Origin: JBLNBN01 sp050260015
GTDB lineage: Bacteria > Bacteroidota > Ignavibacteria > Kapaibacteriales > UBA2268
Direction of reading: 5' to 3'
DNA length: 64,000 nt
NCBI GenBank assembly: GCA_050260015.1
Contig: JBLNBN010000064.1
Coordinates: 1-64,000, forward strand
Positions 8,056-17,706 of the stretch are shown here, one piece after another. Below the pieces are notes generated by a model. The model made no database searches, had not been told where the DNA came from, and saw nothing but the letters and a program-made list of their open reading frames with translations. Each line of letters opens with the position of its first letter. The stretch's first letter is position 1. The translations under genes were made by a program, and so were the position numbers.

Positions 8056-9213
8056 TTAAGAAAGAATCCTTTCCGTAAACGCCAGCATATTGCGCGCGTC
8101 CTGCTCCCAGTTGTATTTCCCGGCGTGCGCCAGGAAGGCGGCCTTGGCGTAGGGGCGGGTCTTTAGTTTAGAGGCGGCTTCGAGTATCGCGGCGCGCCAC
8201 TCCTCGGGCGTGCGGGCGTCGCTTGAAATGCCTGCGCGCGTCTCCCCGATCAATCTCTTTAAAGGCGCGACGGAGGACGTTAACACGGGCTTGCCGGCGG
8301 CGAAGTAATCGAATATCTTGTTGTGGATCGTGTATGCGTTAAACGCGTTGTCCTCGTAGGGCAGCGCGCCTATATCGGTATGAGAGAGCAGCGCCTTGAG
8401 ATCGGCGAAGTTGTATTTCCCCGTAAAGACGACGCTCTCGCGGGCTTTCGAGGAAGCTACGACCGTCTTATAATCCGGGAGGCAGTCGCCGTCGCCCGCC
8501 AGAATAAACCTTAGAGACCTATCGCGCTCGGCCGCCAGTAAAAATCCCTTCAGGAATTGCATTACGCTCTTTTCGGCGGTAAGCCAGCCGTGATGGCAAA
8601 AAACGGTCCCTCCCTCGTTGAACTTTAGGTCCGGCTCGCCGAACTGCGCGAGCTCGGGAGTGTTGTGAACGACTTGCATCCTGGATTCGGAATATCTATA
8701 GCTCCCGGCTAGGCGTTCGTTCTGCTCGTCGCAGACGGTAATTATGCCGTCTGCGAGCGCGACGGCCTTTCGTTCCGCGCGCTCGGGCAGCTTTAGCGTA
8801 TGCACGGTCAGCCGCGACAGGAAGTTGGAATTGTACTTCTTCCAGAGCTTCATTGCCGCGGGGTAGTTCTCGGCCATGTCTATAATAGTTTTCGCGCCGA
8901 TTTGCCTGGCCGCGCGCGCGCTGGCCGCGGAGAGCATTATCTCCCGCGGCATTACTAAGCTCGGCTTTAATTTTTCGCAGGCCTGCTCGATCGCGTGGCG
9001 CCAGAGCAAATTTCCCGGAACGGGCAGCATCGCCGCGCGGGGCATTCCCTTGCCGATCCGCATTATCCTGACGCCCTCTATCTCCTCGTATTCCCTGGCT
9101 TCCCCGGTATACCTGGCTAGCATATACGTTTCGTACCCCGCGCGCTCGAAAGCCCGGGTCATTTTTTCCGCTCTTACGTCCCATGGGTATGCGTCTTTCC
9201 AGACGTAAAGCAT
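8056..9213 (-). CDS. Glycosyltransferase family 4 protein
   Basis: 385 residues with the GT-B two-domain plan. The N-terminal acceptor domain starts MLYVWKDAYPWDVRAEK, with DMAENYPAAM in the middle. The C-terminal donor domain has HHGWLTAEKS, FILAGDGDCLP and a glutamate-poor variant of the nucleotide-sugar site (NAYTIHNKIFDYFAAGKPVL). Such enzymes build surface polysaccharide in the cytoplasm. The ATG at 9213 is preferred over a TTG at 9237 because AAGAAGAAG precedes it and family members begin at this point. It follows the MoxR gene closely and may share its transcript. Confidence 0.85.
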   Translation of the reverse strand: MLYVWKDAYPWDVRAEKMTRAFERAGYETYMLARYTGEAREYEEIEGVRIMRIGKGMPRAAMLPVPGNLLWRHAIEQACEKLKPSLVMPREIMLSAASARAARQIGAKTIIDMAENYPAAMKLWKKYNSNFLSRLTVHTLKLPERAERKAVALADGIITVCDEQNERLAGSYRYSESRMQVVHNTPELAQFGEPDLKFNEGGTVFCHHGWLTAEKSVMQFLKGFLLAAERDRSLRFILAGDGDCLPDYKTVVASSKARESVVFTGKYNFADLKALLSHTDIGALPYEDNAFNAYTIHNKIFDYFAAGKPVLTSSVAPLKRLIGETRAGISSDARTPEEWRAAILEAASKLKTRPYAKAAFLAHAGKYNWEQDARNMLAFTERILS

Positions 9214-9241
9214 TCTTCTTCTTATTTGAGAGGCCAAATTT

Positions 9242-10225
9242 TTATACCGATTCTATAAGCTTAGCTATAATTTCGTTAGCGGAGACGTTGTCGGCTTCGG
9301 CGTTGAAGCTCGTAACTATCCTATGCCGCAGCACGGGCAGGGCCACCGCGCGGACGTCGTCCAGGTCGGGGGTGAATCGCCCGAAGAAGGCCGCGCGCGA
9401 CTTCGCGCCTAAAATTAAATATTGCGAGGCGCGAGGGCCTGCGCCGTAGTTTATATAGTCCTTTATCGTCTTTAGCTCCGTCGTCTCGGGGCGCGTCGAG
9501 CGAACGAGCTTAACCGCGTAGTTGACTACGTTGTCGGAAACGGGCACGCGGCGTACGAGTTCCTGGAACTCTATGATCTGGTTGGCGTCCAACACTTTTT
9601 CTATGTTGGGCTTAATGTCGGCCGTTGTGGATTTTACTATGTTCACTTCCTCGGCGGCGTCGGGATAGTCGAGCCAGATATTAAACATAAAGCGGTCGAG
9701 CTGCGCCTCGGGCAGAGGGTACGTGCCTTCCTGCTCGATCGGGTTCTGCGTGGCAAGCACGAAGAACGGCTCGTCGAGTTTATAAGTCGTACCGGCGGCG
9801 GTTACGGCGTGTTCCTCCATCGCCTCCAAAAGCGCGGCTTGCGTCTTCGGCGGCGTGCGGTTTATCTCGTCCGCCAACACGATATTGGCGAAGACGGGCC
9901 CCTTCACGAAGCGAAAGAGCTTTTGCCCCGTGGAGAGATTGTCCTCGACGACCTCCGAGCCGCTGATGTCGCCCGGCATCAAGTCGGGAGTAAACTGGAT
10001 TCTGGAAAATTTCAGGTCTAAGGCCTTCGCTAGCGTACGGATTAAAAGCGTTTTCGCAAGCCCGGGCACGCCAATTAATAGTACGTGGCCGCGCGCGAAA
10101 AGCGAGATTAAGAGCTGTTCGACTACCTCCTGTTGCCCTATAATTACTTTCCCGATCTCGCCGCGCACGCGACGAATAGATTCGGAGAGCAGGGCTATCC
10201 TTTCGGTATCTTTAGTTGGATTCAT
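9242..10225 (-). CDS. MoxR-family AAA+ ATPase
   Basis: 327 residues, normal length. Walker A GVPGLAKT near residue 57, Walker B VLADEINRTPP near 117 with the following ALLEAMEE helix, sensor I LATQNPIEQEGTYPLPEAQ and the lid domain at the C-terminus. MoxR ATPases act as chaperones for metal insertion or complex assembly, usually beside DUF58 and VWA-domain genes. None of these follows here; the next gene is a glycosyltransferase, so the client is unknown. Confidence 0.95.
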   Translation of the reverse strand: MNPTKDTERIALLSESIRRVRGEIGKVIIGQQEVVEQLLISLFARGHVLLIGVPGLAKTLLIRTLAKALDLKFSRIQFTPDLMPGDISGSEVVEDNLSTGQKLFRFVKGPVFANIVLADEINRTPPKTQAALLEAMEEHAVTAAGTTYKLDEPFFVLATQNPIEQEGTYPLPEAQLDRFMFNIWLDYPDAAEEVNIVKSTTADIKPNIEKVLDANQIIEFQELVRRVPVSDNVVNYAVKLVRSTRPETTELKTIKDYINYGAGPRASQYLILGAKSRAAFFGRFTPDLDDVRAVALPVLRHRIVTSFNAEADNVSANEIIAKLIESV

Positions 10226-10320
10226 ACTTTCCCACAGTTAAATAAAGTTCAAAATTACGCAATACGGTAGAATTGAAAAACTGTTTTTATGACGTAATAA
10301 AAGCAAGATTAAGGCGCTTG

Positions 10321-10351
10321 ATTGTAATTCGGTTATATTTTTATAAATTTG
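10321..10351 (+). promoter_or_regulatory. Bacteroidota-type promoter for the lipoprotein gene
   Basis: ATTG (10321-10324), a 19-nt spacer and TAAATTTG (10344-10351). The -7 box fits TAnnTTTG exactly and the -33 box fits 3 of 4 bases. It lies about 30 bp before the start at 10382. Confidence 0.4.
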
Positions 10352-10381
10352 CTTTAAGAAAGCTATCAAATTGAGACATCG

Positions 10382-12319
10382 ATGAAAAAATTTAATTTAA
10401 GTTCGATATATATACTGGCGCTATTTATCTTCGCCATGGGTTGCGCGGAGGAGAATCCCGACCTGGTCAATCCTCCGCCGCTCTTCGAAAGCGTCAGGAT
10501 GCGATTCGTAAATCTCTCCGGCGACAAGGAGCAGCGGGCGCTTAGGCTCGACGCCTTCACCAGCCCGTTAATTAAATACGGCGAGGCTTCCGAGCCGTTC
10601 ACGCCGGGTTCCGATTCGTCCTTTTACGAAATTCTAAGGAGCGGCTCCACGGCTTACAAAACGCAATCAAGAATTCGCTTTTCCCGGAACATGACCTATA
10701 CGGTCGTCGCGCTTCCCATGGACGACGGGCGGGACACGATAGTGGCTTTTACAAATTCGCCGGCGCAAATTCAAGAGCGTCGCATGGCCTCCCTTAAGCT
10801 TTTTAACGGGGTCGCCGACTCCTCCGCCCGCTACTCGCTCCGGTTTGGATGCCCTTCGGGCGAACCTATCGGGAGCGAACTCGGGTTCCGCGGTTTCGGC
10901 TCGATGAACCTGGTTGAATCCGGCAGCATTACATTTTCAATAATTAAGAGGCAGGGCGGGAACGTAGAATCGATCGGCACGTTTAGCGACAGCCTTGCCG
11001 AGTTCAGCCAAAACGTCGTGATCGTTTACAAAGGCGCCGACGGGAAGGAAGAAGTGGCGCTTCTGGAGGAGACCAGCGCGAAGGACGGCTACAGGAAGCC
11101 TGAAAAGATCAGCGATCTGTTCTATACCGTTCGAACTATCAATTTATCCTCAAGCCCAATAGAGCTCCGTAAAGCGGGCGCCGGCGTAATTTCGCAGGGA
11201 TTAGCCCCGCTAAGGATCGACGGGTTTCAAAAGGTTGAAAGTTGCGGCTCGCTCGCAGCGGACACTTTGCAGGTCTTCTCGAACGGGGTAATGACGGCTA
11301 AGCTAACTATATCGCCGCAGGCCGGCACGAATTATACGGCGGTCGTTCTTGATTCCGGCGCAAAAATGAAGATATCTCTTACGCCCGAAAACAAATGGGG
11401 ATTGGACGCCGGGAAGGCGTCGCTGCAGGTAGTTAACGCTTCGCAGAAAATAGGGGGCATAAGCGTTTCGCTTGGCGCGCGCACCCCGGAGGGACTGGCG
11501 TCCGGCTTCATCACTGGCGAAGCTCTCGCGAAAAATCTCCAGCTTGCGGAATTTGGCGAGCCGACCCAGCTCCTGCCAAAGTACCTTCCTATCGCCATAT
11601 TTACGGCGACCGACCCGACGAGGTTAGCGGGTAATTTCATCGGAACGATTTCGGCCGGCGAGAGAAACCTGCTCGTAATTTATGACGCGCCCGACGGCTC
11701 GCTTAAAGCTGCTATAGTCCGCTCGACCGACATCGACGCGAACATAACCCCGTTGGAATCGGGCGCCTTCTACCAGTTCGTCAACGCGGCTTCCAACTTC
11801 GTAGATTTAACCCTATCGCCGGCGTTCAAGCTTGCAAGGGTCTACGGCTCGATATCGCTCGCTTCGGTCCTGCCCTTAAACGGGTTGACCCTGGAGGGAA
11901 CCACGGATAAAGCCCATGCTGTTTCGCATAGCTTTACCCCCTCCCCCGATCTCAGGACGCTCCACATCCTCGGCGGCGGCGAGGGCGATCCGAAGCTCCT
12001 GGAGTTCATTTACTCCCCGTTAGTTCCTCCCGCCTTCGCCTATAAGCGCAGGTTCGTTAACGTATCCGACATCCCGAACGTGGGCTTGAGATTCAACGAC
12101 AAGGATTCGACTTTAGTCGCCACTTTAGCGTACGGGCAAATGACCGCGGAGGAATTGATCTCGAAATCCGGGAGGGTGACGTTTTACTTTGTAAATCCCG
12201 CCGACGGCAAGACGCTGCTCACTGTGAGCGATAATTTTATAGTCGGGAAGGGTTATACTATTATTTTCGCAGGCAGCGCGTCCCGCGGGTATTCCATAGT
12301 CTCCCAGCAGGAATTCTAA
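10382..12319 (+). CDS. Large lipoprotein with DUF4397-like repeats
   Basis: 645 residues. The signal peptide ends in a lipobox (FAMGC, Cys21), so the protein is probably anchored to the outer membrane. It contains at least four beta-rich repeats beginning with variants of RFVNLSG (VRMRFVNLSG, LKLFNGVADS, LQVVNASQK, YQFVNAAS, RRFVNVSD), each followed by a strand pattern and a phrase like YTVVAL or YTAVVLD. This is the style of DUF4397 domains found in Bacteroidota lipoproteins. Function unknown. It is transcribed divergently from moxR and converges on dnaG. Confidence 0.75.
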   Translation: MKKFNLSSIYILALFIFAMGCAEENPDLVNPPPLFESVRMRFVNLSGDKEQRALRLDAFTSPLIKYGEASEPFTPGSDSSFYEILRSGSTAYKTQSRIRFSRNMTYTVVALPMDDGRDTIVAFTNSPAQIQERRMASLKLFNGVADSSARYSLRFGCPSGEPIGSELGFRGFGSMNLVESGSITFSIIKRQGGNVESIGTFSDSLAEFSQNVVIVYKGADGKEEVALLEETSAKDGYRKPEKISDLFYTVRTINLSSSPIELRKAGAGVISQGLAPLRIDGFQKVESCGSLAADTLQVFSNGVMTAKLTISPQAGTNYTAVVLDSGAKMKISLTPENKWGLDAGKASLQVVNASQKIGGISVSLGARTPEGLASGFITGEALAKNLQLAEFGEPTQLLPKYLPIAIFTATDPTRLAGNFIGTISAGERNLLVIYDAPDGSLKAAIVRSTDIDANITPLESGAFYQFVNAASNFVDLTLSPAFKLARVYGSISLASVLPLNGLTLEGTTDKAHAVSHSFTPSPDLRTLHILGGGEGDPKLLEFIYSPLVPPAFAYKRRFVNVSDIPNVGLRFNDKDSTLVATLAYGQMTAEELISKSGRVTFYFVNPADGKTLLTVSDNFIVGKGYTIIFAGSASRGYSIVSQQEF

Positions 12320-12340
12320 TATAAACTAGAGCCTATCGGA

Positions 12341-14200
12341 TCAGTAAAGCTTCGATTCGTTTAGCTCTATACGCTTTAAGTTGAGCCGCTGAAGCTCCTC
12401 GAGCAAAACCCGCTCGTCGGCTTCCGCGGCTTCTTCGTTCGAGAGCATTTTTTGAAGTCTTTCTATTTCCGTATCGAGCTTACGTAGCTCGAGCAAACGT
12501 ACTGCGTCGGAGATTACGTCCCCAAGCGGGGTCTCCGTTATTTCAACCCCCAGGCTTTCCCAACGGTCGCTCGTGCGCAACTCGTCGAAGGCGAGTCGGC
12601 TCGCCATGTCCTTCGCCGCGGGATTCAGCTCTTCGTCGAGCAAAATCGACTCTAAAATATTCCCCGATTCGGCGTGCTTGACGATTATCTCGCGAAGCCG
12701 TTTAGCATATTTAGTAATAAATATCTCGTCCTCGAAGGCCTTCTTATCGGTAAGTGTTTTCATATTCTTACCGCCGTCCAGCGCCATCCGCAAAAGCAGT
12801 TTTTCAGGCGGCAAGAGCTTAGAGTACATCTTAGACGTCTCGACTGCCTGGGCCGCCGCCTCGTTCTCCTTTCGAGGGGTATGCTCCTTGTGCTCGGGCT
12901 CGCGCTCAATTTTGACTTTCTCGCGGTAGATGTCCCCAAGCTGCAATTCGTTCATGCGAAATTTATCGGCGAGTATGCCCATCCACATGTCGTGCTCGAG
13001 CCTGTCGGGCAGTTTAGCGATTAAAGCCAGGAGTTCGCGGACGAGCCGGGCCTTATCCGGCGGGGAAAGCTTTTCGCCCTCCTGCTCGACGCGCTTGATC
13101 TTAAATTCGATAAAATTGATAGCCTGCGCGAGCGAACTGTCGAAAGCCATCTTGCCGCGATTCCTGATTAAGCTGTCCGGATCCTCGCCCTTTGGCATGA
13201 GAACCATCTTTAGCTCGAATCCCATGGAAATAGCGACTTCCAACCCTTTCTCCATCGCGGCCTGGCCGGCGGGGTCGGAATCGTAGACGAAGTATAGTTT
13301 TTTCGTAAATCTCGAGAGCAAGCCGAGCTGCGCGCTTGTTAAAGCCGTGCCGCTGGAGGCGACGGCCTGCTGGTAACCCGCCTGGTGCAGCGAGATAACG
13401 TCCGCATAGCCCTCGGTCATTAGGGCGTAGCCGGCCTCGCGGATAGCCTGCTTGGCTTCGAATATGCCATACAGTGTTTTACTTTTGTCGTAAACCAGGG
13501 TCTGCGGGGAGTTGATGTATTTAGGCCCCATATCCTCCTCGCTTAATTTGCGCGCTCCGAACCCAACGACGCGCCCCATAAAGTCCCGTATAGGGAACAT
13601 AGCGCGCCCGCGGAAACGATCGTAATAACCGCCGTTATCGCGCCTGATAACCAGCCCGGCGTCCTCCAGCGATTCTTCCTGGAAATTCTTTTTTTTGAGC
13701 TCGCCAGTCAGCTTGTCCCACGCGTCCGGGGAAGCTCCCAAAAGAAATTTCTTTATCGTTTCTTTCGTAAATTCCCTTTTGTTGAAAAAAGCAAGGGAAG
13801 TCGCCCCGCCGGGAGTTCTCAGGTAATTCGAGTAAAGGGTCGCCGCAAGCTCCAACGCCTTACGGGCTTTCGCGGCGCGGCTGTCCTGCTCCGCTTCGGC
13901 TTCGTTTTGGGCTTCCAGCCTGATCCCGTAGCGTTTAGCCAGGGCCTCGACGGCCTCGATAAAGCCGAAGCCATGTAATTCCATTAAAAATGAAATCGCG
14001 TTCCCGGCCTTCCCGCAGCCGAAGCATTTATACATATTTCTATCGGGAGAGACGTTGAACGAAGGCGTCTTTTCGTCGTGGAAGGGGCAAAGTCCTACGA
14101 AGTTCCTGCCCGCGCGGCGCAGCCGCACGTGCTCTCCTACGATCTCGAGTATGTCGGATTTGGCCTTTACTTCTTCAATTGCGCTATCGGGATATTTCAT
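12341..14200 (-). CDS. dnaG: DNA primase
   Basis: 619 residues. It makes RNA primers at the replication fork. The CHC2 zinc ribbon is present (CPFHDEKTPSFNVSPD, then CFGCG), followed by the TOPRIM core with MTEGYADVISLHQAG, AVASSGTAL and the metal-binding YDSDPAG and EDPDSLI. A DnaB-binding C-terminal region follows. The start is set at MKYPDSAIEEVK (14200), which overlaps the TGA of the HAD gene in ATGA; a longer frame to 14242 only reads back into that gene. Translational coupling with the HAD gene is likely. Confidence 0.96.
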   Translation of the reverse strand: MKYPDSAIEEVKAKSDILEIVGEHVRLRRAGRNFVGLCPFHDEKTPSFNVSPDRNMYKCFGCGKAGNAISFLMELHGFGFIEAVEALAKRYGIRLEAQNEAEAEQDSRAAKARKALELAATLYSNYLRTPGGATSLAFFNKREFTKETIKKFLLGASPDAWDKLTGELKKKNFQEESLEDAGLVIRRDNGGYYDRFRGRAMFPIRDFMGRVVGFGARKLSEEDMGPKYINSPQTLVYDKSKTLYGIFEAKQAIREAGYALMTEGYADVISLHQAGYQQAVASSGTALTSAQLGLLSRFTKKLYFVYDSDPAGQAAMEKGLEVAISMGFELKMVLMPKGEDPDSLIRNRGKMAFDSSLAQAINFIEFKIKRVEQEGEKLSPPDKARLVRELLALIAKLPDRLEHDMWMGILADKFRMNELQLGDIYREKVKIEREPEHKEHTPRKENEAAAQAVETSKMYSKLLPPEKLLLRMALDGGKNMKTLTDKKAFEDEIFITKYAKRLREIIVKHAESGNILESILLDEELNPAAKDMASRLAFDELRTSDRWESLGVEITETPLGDVISDAVRLLELRKLDTEIERLQKMLSNEEAAEADERVLLEELQRLNLKRIELNESKLY

Positions 14201-14937
14201 CGCTTGTCGAGTCTGTTGATTATTTCCACGACCTCTTCCCATGTATTTGCCGTAAAGTCGGCCTTGGTCTTTTCCGGGTTCTCGACGAACGCGTTCGGAT
14301 CCCCGGTGAATTTAATCGCCATCATGCCGAGACTTTTAGCGCCGACAATATCGGTCTGCTCGATGTCGCCAATATGCAACGCTTCCGCCGGGGAGCAAGC
14401 CATCTTCTCGAGCGCGCTCGAATAGGCGAGCGGATTGGGCTTGGAGACGCCAGTCTCGTCGCTAAAGCTCAGCGCCGAGAAAAATCTTAATATTCCCTCT
14501 TTCTCCAATAGTTCAGTAAGCACTTCTCCAGGGGAAAACCCTGTGTCGGAGATAAGGGCTAAGTTATAGCGCGAGGAAAGCGTTTCGAGCGCCTCTCCCG
14601 CGCCCGGCAGAAGGGCCGGGGGATGATCTATTATCGAGCGGGAAAAGACGTCTGCAACGCGCTCGATAGCTTCGAGGCTGTGCGGCAGCTTCAGGTAATC
14701 CCATAAGTATGCGATCGTGGCCGACGTCGAGGGCGTCTTCTGCTCGCCTATCCATATATTATTGAAGTAGCCCCACGACGCGCGAACCGCCTCGTCGAAT
14801 AGCTCCGGGGCTACGGCAGGTCCCGCCGCTTCGATCTCCGCCAGGAGCGCCCGATAGCGCAATTCGTTCCTGCCGGCGCCGCCGGTGGAATCGAACAACG
14901 TATTCCAGAAGTCGATCGTTATCGCTTTTAGTTTCAT
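14197..14937 (-). CDS. HAD-superfamily hydrolase
   Basis: 246 residues. Motif I is ITIDFWNTLFD (in place of DxDGTL), so the nucleophile is Asp9 and the usual second Asp is Asn12, an unusual variant. Motif II LALISDTGFSP, the Lys in TGVSKPNPLAY (motif III) and HIGDIEQTDIVGAKS (motif IV) are intact. Probably a phosphatase acting on a small metabolite. It overlaps dnaG by 4 bp. Confidence 0.88.
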   Translation of the reverse strand: MKLKAITIDFWNTLFDSTGGAGRNELRYRALLAEIEAAGPAVAPELFDEAVRASWGYFNNIWIGEQKTPSTSATIAYLWDYLKLPHSLEAIERVADVFSRSIIDHPPALLPGAGEALETLSSRYNLALISDTGFSPGEVLTELLEKEGILRFFSALSFSDETGVSKPNPLAYSSALEKMACSPAEALHIGDIEQTDIVGAKSLGMMAIKFTGDPNAFVENPEKTKADFTANTWEEVVEIINRLDKR

Positions 14938-15107
14938 ATTTTAGCGCCTTTTTTTATTAATTGAACCTGCGCGCAGGGAATTTAGCCGTGGGCTGAATTC
15001 AATTTTCCGCCTCATTTTCGTATCGAAATTAACTAAATTCGAAGCGCGTTCAAAGCTTAATTTGTTTTTTTAGTAAATTTGCAGTTTACGCAATAGCTAA
15101 AAGAATA

Positions 15108-16196
15108 ATGACGAAAGTTACGCTCAATAATATAAATAAGATTTATCCAGGCGGAAAGCACGCCGTAAGGGACGTAAGCGTTTCGGCCGAACCCGGGGAA
15201 TTTTTGGTTCTCGTAGGCCCCTCCGGGTGCGGTAAGACGTCCCTGCTGCGAATGATCGCCGGGCTTGAGGAGGCGACTAGCGGCGAGATTTATTTTGACT
15301 CGACGCTAGTAAACGATTTCGAGCCGAAAAAGCGCGATATAGGGATGGTCTTCCAGAACTACGCGCTCTACCCGCACTTATCCGTATTCGACAATATCGC
15401 GTTCCCGCTCTCTATCCGGGGCGAGAAGAAAACCGACATTAAGAAGCGCGTGGAAGAAGTTGCCGCGTTGATCGGCCTCTCGAGCTCGCTCGCAACCAAG
15501 CCCTCCGCGCTCTCCGGCGGCGAGCGCCAGCGCGTGGCCCTCGGGCGAGCTATAGTGCGCAGGCCGCGCCTGTTCCTGTTCGACGAGCCGCTTTCAAATC
15601 TTGACGCCAAGCTAAGGGTCGCCATGCGAACCGAGATAATGTCCCTGCAGCGTAGATTGAACGTGACGTCCGTCTACGTGACGCACGACCAGGTGGAGGC
15701 GATGACTATGGGCGACCGGATAGCCGTAATGAGCGGCGGCCGAATACTTCAGTGCGACGCGCCCGAGCGGCTTTACAACGAGCCGGCGAACGTCTTCGTC
15801 GCGAGCTTCCTCGGCAGCCCGCAGATCAATCTCTTCGAAGGCGAATTAATTCAGCGCGACGGCCTTGCCTTTAAGGAGACCGGAGGAAGCATAAGCTTTA
15901 ACTTCCCGCCTGCGTCGTTCAATTTCGCATTAAAAGGTAATCAAAAGATTACCTTAGGATTGCGCCCCGAAAAGATCAGGCTCGACGCCCGTAATTCGCC
16001 GGATGAAATAAACTTTACTTCGAACGTTGTCAACGTCGAGTACCTCGGCTCGGAGCGGTTCGCATACTTCCAAGGCGCGAGCGCGCTAAAATGCATGCGC
16101 GCCGACGCGACGCGGGAAATACTTTTAGGCGAGCGAAAATTTTACTTTAATATAAACGATTTGTTATTTTTTGACTCCAAAGGCGAAAGATTATAA
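15108..16196 (+). CDS. ABC transporter ATP-binding protein, MalK/UgpC type
   Basis: 362 residues: a nucleotide-binding domain with Walker A GPSGCGKTS, Q-loop VFQNYALYPH, signature LSGGERQRVALGRAI, Walker B LFLFDEPLSNLD and the H-loop VYVTHDQ, followed by a TOBE/MalK-type C-terminal domain (TLGLRPEKIRLD). In this family it powers sugar, polyol or glycerol-phosphate importers together with two permeases and a binding protein. None is nearby, so it may be a shared ATPase. The stop overlaps the cysS start by 1 bp (TAATG). Confidence 0.93.
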   Translation: MTKVTLNNINKIYPGGKHAVRDVSVSAEPGEFLVLVGPSGCGKTSLLRMIAGLEEATSGEIYFDSTLVNDFEPKKRDIGMVFQNYALYPHLSVFDNIAFPLSIRGEKKTDIKKRVEEVAALIGLSSSLATKPSALSGGERQRVALGRAIVRRPRLFLFDEPLSNLDAKLRVAMRTEIMSLQRRLNVTSVYVTHDQVEAMTMGDRIAVMSGGRILQCDAPERLYNEPANVFVASFLGSPQINLFEGELIQRDGLAFKETGGSISFNFPPASFNFALKGNQKITLGLRPEKIRLDARNSPDEINFTSNVVNVEYLGSERFAYFQGASALKCMRADATREILLGERKFYFNINDLLFFDSKGERL

Positions 16197-17632
16197 TGCA
16201 GATAACGCTTTTTAACTCCCTTACTAATAAGGTGGAAGAGTTCACCCCCATCAATCCCGGAGCGGTTCGTATTTACTCCTGCGGGCCGACGGTTTACAAC
16301 CACGCCCACATAGGCAACATGCGCGCGTTCATATTCGCCGATCTGCTATCGCGCGCGCTCGAACGCGTTGGAGGGTGGCGCGTCGAGCGCGTTATGAATA
16401 TAACGGACATCGACGACAAGACTATCCGCGACAGCGTATCAGCCCGCCCCGCGGACGCCGCGCCCGCTACGGGCGAGCCGCTCGCAGACCTCAAGAGCTT
16501 TACGGCGTACTATACCGATAAGTTCCTCGAGGACATCTCCGCGCTTGGCATCGACGTCGACGCGTTCCTGGCAATGCCGCGCGCCACAGATTTCGTCCCG
16601 CAAATGCAGGAGCTGATCTCGAATATCTTCGCCAAAGGTTTCGCCTACGTCGCCGAGGGATCGGTTTACTTTAACGTGGAGAAGTGGCGACACGCCGATC
16701 TCTATGGAAAACTTAAAAAAATAGATTTCGACGGCTTTATCGCCGGAGCGCGCATCGACGCCGATACCTACGAGCGCGAGCAGGCGAACGACTTCGCCCT
16801 ATGGAAAGCGCGCAGGCCGGGCGAGCCCTACTGGGACTTCGAGCTCGGCGGCGAGAGCCTCCCCGGACGCCCGGGTTGGCATATCGAATGCTCCGCCATG
16901 TCGCGCGAGCTGCTGGGCCTGCCGTTCGACATTCACACGGGCGGCGTCGATCTGAAATTCCCGCACCACGAGGACGAGATAGCCCAGAGCAAGGCAGGCT
17001 ACGGAACGGAGCCCGCGCGCTTCTGGTGCCACAACGAATTCCTCGAGGTCGAGGGCGAGAAGATGAGCAAGTCCGCGGGGAATTTCTTTACTCTCCGAGA
17101 ACTCGTCGAAAAGGGTATCGACCCGATAAATATTCGCTTTTCCATGCTCTCGGCGCACTACGGCTCGAAGTTTAACTTCACGTTCGAGGGAATAAAAGCC
17201 GCGGAAAAGGCCCGCATGAAGGTGCAGGAGTATATCTATAAGCTATTTGAAGAGTCTTCTGGGGAAACGACCCCCGAAGAGGATCTTTTGGAGAATTGCT
17301 TCGGCGAATTAGCTAAGGATTTACATACTCCTAAGGCCCTCGGCGCAATCTTCTCCTTCATCAATAAATATCCTTCGGAGAAATTGACGGCCGCGGCGAA
17401 GGAAAAGCTGCGGGCGCAATTCGAAGAGATAAACGGGGTCTTCGCCGCCTGGGCGCTCGAACCGAAGCCGGAGAACGGATTCCCCGAGGAGATAATAGAG
17501 CTTGCCGAGCGCAGGCTGGCCGCCAAGAAGGCCAAAAACTGGGCCGAAGCCGACGCGCTCCGAAACGCAATTACCGAAAAGGGCTATTCGATAAAGGACA
17601 CGAAGGAAGGCTACGAACTGTCCGAAGCGTAG
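16196..17632 (+). CDS. cysS: Cysteinyl-tRNA synthetase
   Basis: 478 residues, usual length. A class I synthetase that loads cysteine on tRNA-Cys. The zinc ligands lie around CGPTVYN and GWHIECSAMS with HHEDE; the HIGH motif is HAHIGNMRA and the second signature is KMSKSAGN. A DALR-like helical domain follows and the C-terminus ends in the anticodon-binding region (RLAAKKAKNWAEADALR). The start overlaps the previous stop, indicating one operon. A terminator lies 18 bp downstream. Confidence 0.98.
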   Translation: MQITLFNSLTNKVEEFTPINPGAVRIYSCGPTVYNHAHIGNMRAFIFADLLSRALERVGGWRVERVMNITDIDDKTIRDSVSARPADAAPATGEPLADLKSFTAYYTDKFLEDISALGIDVDAFLAMPRATDFVPQMQELISNIFAKGFAYVAEGSVYFNVEKWRHADLYGKLKKIDFDGFIAGARIDADTYEREQANDFALWKARRPGEPYWDFELGGESLPGRPGWHIECSAMSRELLGLPFDIHTGGVDLKFPHHEDEIAQSKAGYGTEPARFWCHNEFLEVEGEKMSKSAGNFFTLRELVEKGIDPINIRFSMLSAHYGSKFNFTFEGIKAAEKARMKVQEYIYKLFEESSGETTPEEDLLENCFGELAKDLHTPKALGAIFSFINKYPSEKLTAAAKEKLRAQFEEINGVFAAWALEPKPENGFPEEIIELAERRLAAKKAKNWAEADALRNAITEKGYSIKDTKEGYELSEA

Positions 17633-17650
17633 TGTAATAGCTATAAACAA

Positions 17651-17689
17651 AAAAGCCGCGATCCAACTTTTCGTTCGAACGCGGCTTTT
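17651..17689. terminator. Bidirectional terminator between cysS and the sensor kinase
   Basis: Perfect 10-bp stem aaaagccgcg/cgcggctttt (17651-17660, 17680-17689). An A run on one side and T-rich sequence on the other let it serve both convergent genes. Confidence 0.85.
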
Positions 17690-17706
17690 GTCGTTTTATA
17701 AAATCT

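Noticed and set aside
14201..14242. Longer DnaG start at 14242
   Set aside because: The extra residues are unlike DnaG and read back through the HAD gene; ATG 14200 gives a 4-bp overlap and the usual N-terminus.
15074..15081. Promoter before the MalK-like gene
   Set aside because: TAAATTTG matches a -7 box but no -33 box is found at the right distance.
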